From the NCBI GenBank assembly GCA_031549115.1, contig JAVBQJ010000106.1:1-44306 (forward strand): a DNA stretch of 44,306 nt. Reading direction: 5' to 3'. Below, piece by piece: positions 30,379 through 38,871 of this stretch. Source of the DNA: JAVBQJ01 sp031549115. GTDB taxonomy: Bacteria; Verrucomicrobiota; Lentisphaeria; Victivallales; Victivallaceae. Below the pieces are notes generated by a model. It saw only the letters and a list, made by a program, of their open reading frames with translations, ran no database searches and had not been told where the DNA came from. The translations under genes were made by a program, and so were the position numbers. Position 1 is the first letter of the stretch, and each line of letters begins with the position of its first letter.

Positions 30379-32970
30379 TTACCGGTAGGCAGGGAAGTCG
30401 GCAACGCCGCTGTTCGGTTGCGGATAGAACGGGGTCCCGTCCGGCTTGACCAACCGGCAGGTCAAAAAGACCAGCAGGTTGACCTTCTGCGATTGCGTGC
30501 TCTTGCTCTGGAACAACCGCCCCACCAGCGGAATGTCGCCCAAAAGCGGAACCTTGTCGTCGATCTCGTCGGTCGTATCGGTGATCATACCGCCCAGGAC
30601 AATGGTCTCACCGTCCGCCACCGTCACATAGTTGTTGACGGCACGACGGTTGGTGATCGGCTTCCAGATCACCGTCAGCGGCAAATCTTTCACGATACCG
30701 CCCGAGTTGTCAAAGGTGTAGCTGGTCCATCCGACCAGAGCCGTCACCACCGGGTTCATCCGCATCTGGATCAGACGCCGTTCGGTATCCGCCTGCGGCG
30801 TCACCGACAAGGTGATGCCGAATTCTTCGTAATTGAAGGTCGGCTGTCCCGAGTCCCACTCGTAGGTCTGGACCGTAGTATCGGTGCCGGACGGAGTGGA
30901 GATCGAACTGCCGCCGGTGCTCCCGGAGTTGCTGTCGCTGTCATCGTCGTCGTCGCCGTCGCCCCAGTCCGGCACCGGATAGAGCCGCACCATGCTGATC
31001 GTGGCAGTCACGCCGTTCAACGTCGTTACCCGCGGAGCGGACAGAATGTTCTGTCCATCCAGCTGATTCAACGCAAACACCTGCGCCTGCAGCGAATAGC
31101 CGTTCACGGTCCGGTTGTACTGGAACACATTGTCGGTAATCGTGTCGGAGGTCAATGTCCGCAACACGTTGTCATTCGGGTCAAATTCCAATTTCCCGAA
31201 GTTGTTGCCGTCTCCCAGGGTGCGGCTGACCTGATAGTTGAAGCCAAGCTCCTTCAGTGCATTTTCACGCACTTCCACGAAACGGGCGAGAATCATCACC
31301 AACGGTTCGGAAATCTGCTGCGACTCCTCGACCAGCTTGCCGATGGCCCGGAGATTCTCCGGCGTGTTGGTGACAAACAACCGGCTGATGTTCGCATCAT
31401 AAGCAATCCGGGCGCCATACGGAAACTGGATGCCGCGCTCCATGAAATAGCGCTGCAACGCATTCGAATCACTGCCGCCGAATGCACTCAGGATTTCACT
31501 GTCCACCGGGAAACTGACCGTTTCCAGATCGGCAATCGCCACATTCGGAGCGGCAATCACCACCGCATGCCGGTCCACCTTGTACTTCAATCCGGCGGCT
31601 TCGCACAGGTAGCGGATCGCTTCTCCCAGGGATTGCTTATTCAATGTGAAGTTCACCTTGATGTCTTCAATCTTGGTTTGCGGCATCATTCCGCCCATCG
31701 CACCCATCGCGCCGAATCCGCCCGGCTGGGCTCCGAAACCGCCCGCTGCCGCACCGAAACCGCCTGGGTTCGCCGCACCGAAACCGCCAGGGTTCGCCGC
31801 ACCGAAACCACCCGGGTTCGCCGCACCGAAGCCGCCCGGATTCACCGCACCGTAACCGCCCGGCTGCCCGAAAGTATTCTGCGGCATATTCATACGCGCC
31901 GGTCCGAACGGGTTGGTCGCGTTCATATACTGTTCTTCGCTGACTTGCGCCGGATCTTCCAAACGCAGGAAAATATTGACCCCGTCGCCGCTCGGGTCAT
32001 ACTGCTTGGAGAGCATCTGCAGATACTTGATCGCATTCAGGACTGAAATATCGGTGAACTCGGCCTCGTCAATAATGATGCTCGCCATTTTATCGAGAAC
32101 TTCATCCGAGTCATTATTGGAGATATGACGCGCGGCCGGAATTCCATCCAGCAAATTGAGATTCTTGGCGCTCCGTTCCAGCAAAATTTCATCCACCGCT
32201 TCCCACTGAATTTCCGCCATCATCTTCACGTGGTCGGCATCCATGCGCCGAAGCGCGATTTCGTTCAACTTGCCATTGACCGCTTTCATGCGCGCCGTGG
32301 CTTTCACATTGTAGGGGTCCAACAATAAAACCTGTTGGAACTTTTCCCGGGCCTGTTCGTACTGCTGCTTGTCGAACATGATCCGTCCCTGCTCCAGATA
32401 GGTATCGATGGTGCGCTTGGTCTGTTCCGCGTTCGGCAACAGGTTTGCCGTCTGGTTGCGGCGGGCCATGGCGTCCGCCTGCGCTTCATAATAGTCAATG
32501 GCCTTTTCCAATCGCTCCTTGAACGGCGGATAGACCTCGATAGCCTGTTGACAAAGAGCAATCGCAACGTCGTAGTTTTCCTCTTTGGACTGCGTTTTCG
32601 CCGTCTTGACCAGATCCTGCGCCTGATATTCGTAACAATTGGCGATCAACTTCTGGCAATGCCGGATTTTCTCCGCAAAGCTTTCTTCGCCGTTCCTCGC
32701 CAACTCCCGCAACGGTTCCAGCGCGGCCAGATACTTTTCGCGAGCCGCCGGGTACTTATTTTCCTGCATCAGCTGATTGCCGGCAACCATCAGGGCGTTT
32801 GCTTCCGCCTCGAGGCGCTGGTGTTCGCTGATCGTCCCGCCGACCGTCATTATAATGTCGCTCTTGACGAGCTCTTCATTTTCGTCGGCAACTTCAGCCA
32901 TTGCGGCCATGCACGCCAAGACCGCGCAGCCGGCTGTTGCCAAAGTTCCGGTTTTTATCATAAACGCCAT
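30379..32970 (-). CDS. Secretin (GspD/PilQ superfamily) with TPR head and GGF-repeat linker
   Basis: This 863-residue protein has a signal peptide (about residues 1-25, ending MAAMAEVA) and a TPR-rich N-terminal third (about 50-270). Short N-domains follow, with an STN-like piece (VNFTLNKQSLGEAIRYLCEA). The C-terminal secretin domain has QILSAPRVTTLNGVTA-like and VPLLGDIPLVGRLFQSK stretches. Between the two N-domain parts is a linker of tandem PGGFGAAN repeats, encoded by 24-bp units from 31753. A second low-complexity acidic/Ser segment lies near DDDDDSDSNSGSTGG. The architecture resembles the Amuc_1098-type secretin of Akkermansia. It would form an outer-membrane gate; it is the last gene of the operon. 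Confidence 0.85.
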   Translation of the reverse strand: MAFMIKTGTLATAGCAVLACMAAMAEVADENEELVKSDIIMTVGGTISEHQRLEAEANALMVAGNQLMQENKYPAAREKYLAALEPLRELARNGEESFAEKIRHCQKLIANCYEYQAQDLVKTAKTQSKEENYDVAIALCQQAIEVYPPFKERLEKAIDYYEAQADAMARRNQTANLLPNAEQTKRTIDTYLEQGRIMFDKQQYEQAREKFQQVLLLDPYNVKATARMKAVNGKLNEIALRRMDADHVKMMAEIQWEAVDEILLERSAKNLNLLDGIPAARHISNNDSDEVLDKMASIIIDEAEFTDISVLNAIKYLQMLSKQYDPSGDGVNIFLRLEDPAQVSEEQYMNATNPFGPARMNMPQNTFGQPGGYGAVNPGGFGAANPGGFGAANPGGFGAANPGGFGAAAGGFGAQPGGFGAMGAMGGMMPQTKIEDIKVNFTLNKQSLGEAIRYLCEAAGLKYKVDRHAVVIAAPNVAIADLETVSFPVDSEILSAFGGSDSNALQRYFMERGIQFPYGARIAYDANISRLFVTNTPENLRAIGKLVEESQQISEPLVMILARFVEVRENALKELGFNYQVSRTLGDGNNFGKLEFDPNDNVLRTLTSDTITDNVFQYNRTVNGYSLQAQVFALNQLDGQNILSAPRVTTLNGVTATISMVRLYPVPDWGDGDDDDDSDSNSGSTGGSSISTPSGTDTTVQTYEWDSGQPTFNYEEFGITLSVTPQADTERRLIQMRMNPVVTALVGWTSYTFDNSGGIVKDLPLTVIWKPITNRRAVNNYVTVADGETIVLGGMITDTTDEIDDKVPLLGDIPLVGRLFQSKSTQSQKVNLLVFLTCRLVKPDGTPFYPQPNSGVADFPAYR
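31753..31872. repeat. 24-bp tandem repeats inside the secretin gene
   Basis: About five near-identical 24-bp units starting at 31753, 31777, 31801, 31825 and 31849 encode the PGGFGAAN linker. Such arrays can change in number by slippage, here always in frame. Confidence 0.85.
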
Positions 32971-32997
32971 TTGCTTCCTCCGAAGTAGGTGCTGTTA

Positions 32998-35865
32998 TTA
33001 ACGGTTAAAATCCGGAACCCCGCGATTGACCCGGTCGCGTCGCAGCGGAATACCATCGTTATTGATCAAGCGCGTCGTCACGAAAATCAGCAGATTCGTC
33101 TTCTCCGCGTTGTCCACTTTGCTCTGGAACAAACGGCCGATCAGCGGAATATCGCCCAAAAGCGGCCACTTGTCGTCATAAGCCGTCGTCCGGCTGTCGA
33201 TCATACCGCCGAGAACAATGGTCTCGCCGTCATAAATCTTGACCTTTACCGTCAATTCACGCTGCCCGTAGATCGGCATCCAGATCGTCGTATTCAACGA
33301 ATTCAACAGCGTCGCTCTTACCTCGCCGTTCGCATCCGTGGTAATCGTGTATACCCGATCCGAATAGTCATAGGTCCACTGCCCGATGTAGCTCTTGATG
33401 CTGAGGTTCAAATCCAGCGTAATGGTATAATTATCCGGACCGATGATCGGCCGGATGCCGAAAATCACCCCCAGCTCAGTCCCGCCGTCGTCAAACTGCG
33501 GCGTCGGCGCTTCCAATACGATCTGGCCGCTGTTGCCCCAGCTATTGCTGTTGCTGCTGCTGCTACTGCTGCTGTCGCTGTCATCGCCGCCGTCATATTC
33601 CCAGTCACTCGGGTAATAAACCGATTCGGTCATTTCCACCGACGCGTATGTATCGCTGGCAGTCAGAACTTTCGGGGAAGTCAGCACTTCCGAAGTCTTG
33701 TTCTGACACACCGCGTTGATCGACAACGACAGATCGACGTTGCTGTCGCTGCCGAAAAGGGATTCCCCGAAGTTCGGGAAAATCTTCAATCCGTTCACCA
33801 CCTTGTACTGGTCGCCATTGCGCAACGGGTTATCGTTCGAACTGCGGCCGGTACTTCCGCTCGAAGCGGCCTGGCTGTTGATGCTCCAGTTCGGGTGATC
33901 GGAACCTTCGCTCGGCACGCTCAGGAACCAGTCAAACCCCAACTGGTCCATATTGGTTTCGGTAACCTCCACCACCCGGGCTTCCACCAGAACCATCGGA
34001 ACTTCGACGTTCAACTGCCGCAACAGATTGTCCATCTTGCGAAGGTTTTCCACCGTGTTTTTCACCTGCAGCTTATTGCTGCGCGGATCGTAAGCAATCG
34101 CCGCGCCGTTGCCGAAACTGATGCCGCGGTCTTCAAAATAACGCAGCAACGCTTCACTGGTCACCGGAGCAACCCGCTTGGCAAAACTCATCTGCGACGG
34201 ATCGAAAGACGTCGCCACTCCGCCGCGGCCGTCGCCGGGACCTCCCGCTCCCAAGCCGGTAACATCCCCCATGCCGCCGCGGCCGCCGGCGCCGCCACTG
34301 GCAACCATATTGTCGAAGCCGGCGCGCATCGAACCGCTGCCGGACGAGCTCGAACTCCTGGAGGAACTCGATCTTCTGGAAGAGCTCGAGCTTCTGGAGG
34401 AGCTGCTTTTGCCCACCCCCGGCGCCCGCATCATCGCCGGCATCGTGCCGTAACCACCGCCACCGCCGACGCCCATATTCATGCCCGGCCCCATCATGGT
34501 ATTGCCCTGGCCCCTGGTATTGGTATTGCCGCCGGCACCGGCGCCGCCGCCCTGCAGTGTATTGAAGGGCGCCGCGCCGCCGAACGGCAACGCATCCGCA
34601 CCGGTCGGAAGATTCGCCCGCGGACCGCGGGTCGGGAAAAGCCCGCCGGCGGTGGTGTCGATTTCACCTTCCGAAAGCCGGCTGATCACATCGCGCCGTA
34701 CCGAGAAAGTTTCGGTTTGCATTTCATCCACATTCTTGCCGATCACCACCACACCATTGTCGATCCGGTATTTCAACCCGGTGGCCTGGCAGACATAACG
34801 CAATACGTCATTCATCGGAATCTTGTTGAACACCATGGTGATCTGCGGCAGCTTATCGGCATCCTGGCGGGGAATCAGGGCCATGATCTGAACCCCTTCC
34901 CCGTCCGGGTCATGCTGCTGGCTGTAGCGCTTGAGGAAGTTGATGACCGTGAAAATATCCTGCTTGTCAAACTCGATGCGCGGGAAGATGATCTTTTCCA
35001 TCTTTCCCATCACGCCGGAACCGGTACTGGGCGGACGCGAGCCGCCGACATTATCGATCTTCTCGTCGCGGGGAGCGGTCGGGAACACCGGTTCCACCCC
35101 TTGCCAGTTCATATAGGCCATCATGCCGAGGATATCGGCTTTCCGCCGCGCGGTACCGTAAACATAGAGCTGGTTGTAAACTTTTTCCAACAGCTCGATC
35201 GCCGGCTGGTAATACGGATCCAGCAGGTAGACGGCTTCCAATTTGATCCGGGCATCGTCAAATGCCTTGGCGTCATAAAACACTTTGGCTTCCCGCATCA
35301 AAAGATCGATATTCTCCGTCCGCAAGTCGTATCCGGGATCGATCGCTTCAGGGGAACCAATGGAACTGCGATAATCGGCCGCTCTCTGCTGCGCCAAACA
35401 ATCTTCGATCAGTTTTTGCGCTTTGGCGTTGGCCCGCCCATCCACCAGCGCCGCATCGGAAGCCAATTGCTGCGCCTGCTTGTAGTTGCCTTCCGAATAC
35501 ATCTCACGGGCGTCGGACAAAAGGTTGCCGGACCAAGTCGCCTTGAATGCCGCGTAGGCCTGTTGGACCTCCTGGAACCGCCGCACCGCCAACTGTCCCG
35601 GAACATTCTGCAAACGACTCATCACCTGATTGAAAGCCGCATCGGCATCCATGTACTTCAGCTGTTGCGCCAAATTCTGTGCTTTCCCGTACAATTCGTC
35701 GATGGCCGCCAACTGCTGCTCATGCTCCTCCTTGACCTGGTCGGCCAATAGTTTCGCTTCATCGGCGATTACCGGCAACGCCAAACCTCCCAATACCGCA
35801 ACTTGACCAATAAGCCAAAGCGAACAGGATTTTCGCGCCCATTCTGATGCTCTGAGTCCTCGCAT
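32998..35865 (-). CDS. Second secretin (GspD/PilQ superfamily) with Ser/Arg-rich linker
   Basis: This 955-residue protein is a paralogue of the next gene. A signal peptide (about 1-34, ending LALPVIADE) leads to a TPR-like helical region (about 35-260) and an STN/N-domain part (ITMVFNKIPMNDVLRYVCQA). A long low-complexity linker follows, with Gly/Met, SSSSRSSSSSRRSSSS and Gly/Ala/Asp blocks (about 425-560). Then come N-domains (RSNKLQVKNTVENLRKMDNL) and the secretin core ending WPLLGDIPLIGRLFQSK. A second Ser/Asp-rich insert is near DDSDSSSSSSS. The start follows AGGG. Having two tandem secretins suggests either a mixed ring or two separate gates. Confidence 0.85.
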   Translation of the reverse strand: MRGLRASEWARKSCSLWLIGQVAVLGGLALPVIADEAKLLADQVKEEHEQQLAAIDELYGKAQNLAQQLKYMDADAAFNQVMSRLQNVPGQLAVRRFQEVQQAYAAFKATWSGNLLSDAREMYSEGNYKQAQQLASDAALVDGRANAKAQKLIEDCLAQQRAADYRSSIGSPEAIDPGYDLRTENIDLLMREAKVFYDAKAFDDARIKLEAVYLLDPYYQPAIELLEKVYNQLYVYGTARRKADILGMMAYMNWQGVEPVFPTAPRDEKIDNVGGSRPPSTGSGVMGKMEKIIFPRIEFDKQDIFTVINFLKRYSQQHDPDGEGVQIMALIPRQDADKLPQITMVFNKIPMNDVLRYVCQATGLKYRIDNGVVVIGKNVDEMQTETFSVRRDVISRLSEGEIDTTAGGLFPTRGPRANLPTGADALPFGGAAPFNTLQGGGAGAGGNTNTRGQGNTMMGPGMNMGVGGGGGYGTMPAMMRAPGVGKSSSSRSSSSSRRSSSSRSSSSSGSGSMRAGFDNMVASGGAGGRGGMGDVTGLGAGGPGDGRGGVATSFDPSQMSFAKRVAPVTSEALLRYFEDRGISFGNGAAIAYDPRSNKLQVKNTVENLRKMDNLLRQLNVEVPMVLVEARVVEVTETNMDQLGFDWFLSVPSEGSDHPNWSINSQAASSGSTGRSSNDNPLRNGDQYKVVNGLKIFPNFGESLFGSDSNVDLSLSINAVCQNKTSEVLTSPKVLTASDTYASVEMTESVYYPSDWEYDGGDDSDSSSSSSSNSNSWGNSGQIVLEAPTPQFDDGGTELGVIFGIRPIIGPDNYTITLDLNLSIKSYIGQWTYDYSDRVYTITTDANGEVRATLLNSLNTTIWMPIYGQRELTVKVKIYDGETIVLGGMIDSRTTAYDDKWPLLGDIPLIGRLFQSKVDNAEKTNLLIFVTTRLINNDGIPLRRDRVNRGVPDFNR

Positions 35866-35921
35866 GTTTTTACCCTATGGTTATCGTTAAATTTATATTA
35901 ATTCAACTTCATTTGTTCCGT

Positions 35922-37106
35922 TTACCGATACATCATGTTCGGGTTCGAATATGGCTGATTGAGCGGCATCCCGGTCGGCCCGAGATTCCGCAGATCGTCT
36001 TTCGGACGCTCCTTGGCCCGCATTTCGGGCGGAATGATCGCCTGCTCCCGAATGGTTTCGCGATTTCCCATTTCGTCGATCAACGCCACTGTTCTCTTCT
36101 CCGGATCCAGCGACTCCACCTTGTAACGCACCTGGCCGATCATATTGTTTCCCATGACGATGATGTCGTTCACATCCACCGCATATTCTTCCTTGCTGCC
36201 CAAGTCCTTCATGAATATTTTGCGCTCCGGATAGTAGGCCGGCTTATTGACTCCCAGCTCCAACTCCAAATCGCCGTTAACCAATTTCAGGCGCGCCGTG
36301 GATTCGTTGCCCGCAGCCGTCACCGCATCGGTGGCGTCGGAAGGATACCGCGGAGTAATTTCCGTCACCTGGAACTCCCGATTGTCCAATTTGATCTTAT
36401 CCTTGAGGAACAACAGATTCTTCTTGGTGCCGCCGGTGGGTCTGCCCATGGCATCCAACTCCGGCGTATCTACCTGAATGTACCAGTTGTTTTCTTTCGT
36501 GTTGGTCGGGGCATTCACCACCTTCAGTGTGCCTCCCAGCTCAACCTGCTTGACATCGGTCACGTACAAACGCTCCCACAGCGGCGGATGGCTCATCGGA
36601 TTCATCGGATCGCTTCCCCAATACAACTCATAACGGGCACTGAATCCGTCGAAGTCATCATCATATAAGTCTTCGGCCGTCGCGCCGCCCGGACCGTATT
36701 CCGGCCGAACCCAGGCAATGCTTTCATCGGGGACCGGGATTTCGCGGCCGCATTCGGCAAACGGACAATTGTGCGGACCGTTCTTGTCAAAATAGTTGAA
36801 CGGCAGCAAACGCTCGCAATACGGGCAGCGCGCGATCAACATCGGCGAAGTCAGGCCCTCGACTTCGCGCCCCTCTTTCTGCAATTGCCACACCTGATCC
36901 ACTTGTGACAGCTGCCCCGGGATATCGAATCTGGAGTCGCCCTGGAAATCGATAATGGCGTGGTCCACCTTGTGCATTTCCGGCATGTCCAGCGGTGACA
37001 CGCTGCGTCCGACTTCGGAGCTCAGTAAGCCGACCAAGAGCAAACTGAACAAAACCAGCAATAAGGCCAGAATTATTTTTTCATAATGCCGCTTTAAGAA
37101 TTCCAC
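35922..37106 (-). CDS. Anchored protein with zinc ribbon and Ca-loop (Amuc_1099-like position)
   Basis: This 394-residue protein has one N-terminal membrane helix (about 11-29, IILALLLVLFSLLLVGLLS). A four-cysteine zinc-ribbon-like site follows (Cys94, 97, 114, 119; CPYC and CPFAEC). Next is an acidic loop at about 149-160 (DDDFDGFSARYE) then GSDPMNP, matching the DxDxDGxxxxxE pattern of calcium-binding thrombospondin type 3/EF-hand-like motifs. The rest is beta-rich. The start is GTG at 37106 with GGAGG upstream. It has the position and size of Amuc_1099 in the Akkermansia pilus cluster, between secretin and Amuc_1100-like genes. The function is unknown. Confidence 0.7.
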   Translation of the reverse strand: MEFLKRHYEKIILALLLVLFSLLLVGLLSSEVGRSVSPLDMPEMHKVDHAIIDFQGDSRFDIPGQLSQVDQVWQLQKEGREVEGLTSPMLIARCPYCERLLPFNYFDKNGPHNCPFAECGREIPVPDESIAWVRPEYGPGGATAEDLYDDDFDGFSARYELYWGSDPMNPMSHPPLWERLYVTDVKQVELGGTLKVVNAPTNTKENNWYIQVDTPELDAMGRPTGGTKKNLLFLKDKIKLDNREFQVTEITPRYPSDATDAVTAAGNESTARLKLVNGDLELELGVNKPAYYPERKIFMKDLGSKEEYAVDVNDIIVMGNNMIGQVRYKVESLDPEKRTVALIDEMGNRETIREQAIIPPEMRAKERPKDDLRNLGPTGMPLNQPYSNPNMMYR

Positions 37107-37119
37107 TTACAGCCTCCGC

Positions 37120-38862
37120 TTATTCCTGTTCAAAGTCTTTATTGCTCAAAACAATATAGTCTATCACCAAATCGACTTCCATATCGATGTCCGCCCCGAT
37201 AACCGGCTGGGCATAAGTCGAACGTTCCTGCATCGGTTTTTTCCGGTCTTCCTGCTCCCGCCAGTAACGCTTCTCCGCATCCGTCATCACGTTCTGCTGA
37301 TAATTCTGCATGTTGGGCATATTCTGCATCATCGGGTTCTGCATCATCGGATTCGCCATCATCATATTGGGATTGGTCGCTCTTGTCGAGCGAAGCATCG
37401 TCCTACCGCCGGTTCCACCCTGTTTGGCCATTTGTGAATGGCGCAAATTCTTCGGCCGCTCCTGCTTTTCCGTGCCGGTCGTAGCTGTGCCCGGCATACC
37501 GGGCACTCCAGGCATTCCGGGGTTGATGGTAATCCGGGAAGGCGTAGCAGTAGGCTTCCTGGTCGGCGTTGAGGGACGTATCGGCCCCATCCCCATACCG
37601 CCTATCCCCGAGGATCCGGAGCTTTTGTCCTTCAGATCCTCTTCATTGATCAATCCGGCATCCAACATGATGTCGCGAGCATCGTCGTTCAATTGCTGAA
37701 TCGTCATCCGCCGCACCAGATAAAAACGATTGTCCGATTCCGCCGCATCGTGCAGCCGCTTCACCAGCGCGTGAATGCTCTCCAGAGAACCCAGCGCTTT
37801 CACGCGGAAGCGGAAGACCTCGAACATATCCAATTCCTGCTCTTCCAGGTCAACGCGTTCAAATTCCCATACTTCCGTCAACAGCGGCTCCTGCGGCATT
37901 TTCTCTTCTTCCGCCTCTGCCGCATTCCCTTCTACCCCTTCCATCTTCGGAGGTTTGGGACCGGCGATCCGGATTCCGAGATCGTCGATGATCGAAGCGA
38001 CTTTGGCTACGTAAGTGATCTGCTCCTTGGCCGGAACCACATCGATAAACGAAAAATACGATGCGCTCTCGTCAAGAAAAATATTATTCTCCATGAAAGC
38101 CGTAGCCAGACGACGCTGCACATCTTTGATATAAAGCGCCGCTTTGTTGGGGCTGCCGCCGAAATCGCGCGGCAAGCCCAAGGCCATGAAAAGAATATCT
38201 TCACGGTTGTCGGCATTGATCGGCTCCCGCGACTTCAGCGCCGCCTCCTTGGCAAACTCATCCACGGCCGCGTCCCACGCATCGGGAGTCCAGGTGTAGG
38301 GGAAACCTGAATCGTCCTCCTCGGCTTCCTCGTTCGCAACCACCGGTTTCTTAACGCGCGAAATGCGGAAATTGCGGAAAATACTGGCATTATTCAACGC
38401 ATCTTCGCGGTGCGAACTCCAGAATTCCTTGAGATAGTCGTAGAACGCTGTCCGCGCCTGCGCCTGGAGTTCCGCCCGAACTTCCGGAGTCAACTCCGGC
38501 GGTTCCTCATCTTCGCCGTGGAGCTTCTTCCAGGCGGCTTCCGCCTGCGCATACAACCCCAACTTCTGGTAAAAAGCCTCCAGCGCGTCCGCAAAAGGAT
38601 GCCCGAAATAATGTTGGATTTCGGCAACTTCTTTTTTGTACAACGCCGCATCATGCCGGATGATATCGATATTTTCCTGTGACGGAGCCGGCTTCTGCTG
38701 GCTCAAAGACGCAATCTGCTGGCCCAGATCTTCCGTACGCCGGATGGCGTTGTTCATTTCGATATAGCCGGAAATGGCATATATCATCATGAAAACCGTT
38801 CCGATGACCGCAACAGCCAAAATCGCAACCAGAACAACATTTCGTTTGATAAATCTTTTCAT
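37120..38862 (-). CDS. PilO-like/Amuc_1100-like inner-membrane protein
   Basis: This 580-residue protein has one N-terminal membrane helix (about 9-33), a coiled coil (AIRRTEDLGQQIASLSQQ) and alpha/beta domains. One contains FEVFRFRVKALGSLESIHAL, the alignment-complex type of fold seen in PilO/GspM and Amuc_1100. A Met/Pro/Asn-rich linker follows (about 440-540, for example NPMMQNPMMQNMPNMQNY). A terminal strand closes it (DIDMEVDLVIDYIVL), comparable with the end of Amuc_1100. It is nearly twice the length of Amuc_1100 (about 317 residues). It sits between the PilM-like and Amuc_1099-like genes, the same order as in Akkermansia. The fold assignment is by pattern and context. Confidence 0.65.
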   Translation of the reverse strand: MKRFIKRNVVLVAILAVAVIGTVFMMIYAISGYIEMNNAIRRTEDLGQQIASLSQQKPAPSQENIDIIRHDAALYKKEVAEIQHYFGHPFADALEAFYQKLGLYAQAEAAWKKLHGEDEEPPELTPEVRAELQAQARTAFYDYLKEFWSSHREDALNNASIFRNFRISRVKKPVVANEEAEEDDSGFPYTWTPDAWDAAVDEFAKEAALKSREPINADNREDILFMALGLPRDFGGSPNKAALYIKDVQRRLATAFMENNIFLDESASYFSFIDVVPAKEQITYVAKVASIIDDLGIRIAGPKPPKMEGVEGNAAEAEEEKMPQEPLLTEVWEFERVDLEEQELDMFEVFRFRVKALGSLESIHALVKRLHDAAESDNRFYLVRRMTIQQLNDDARDIMLDAGLINEEDLKDKSSGSSGIGGMGMGPIRPSTPTRKPTATPSRITINPGMPGVPGMPGTATTGTEKQERPKNLRHSQMAKQGGTGGRTMLRSTRATNPNMMMANPMMQNPMMQNMPNMQNYQQNVMTDAEKRYWREQEDRKKPMQERSTYAQPVIGADIDMEVDLVIDYIVLSNKDFEQE

Positions 38863-38871
38863 CGGTTACTC

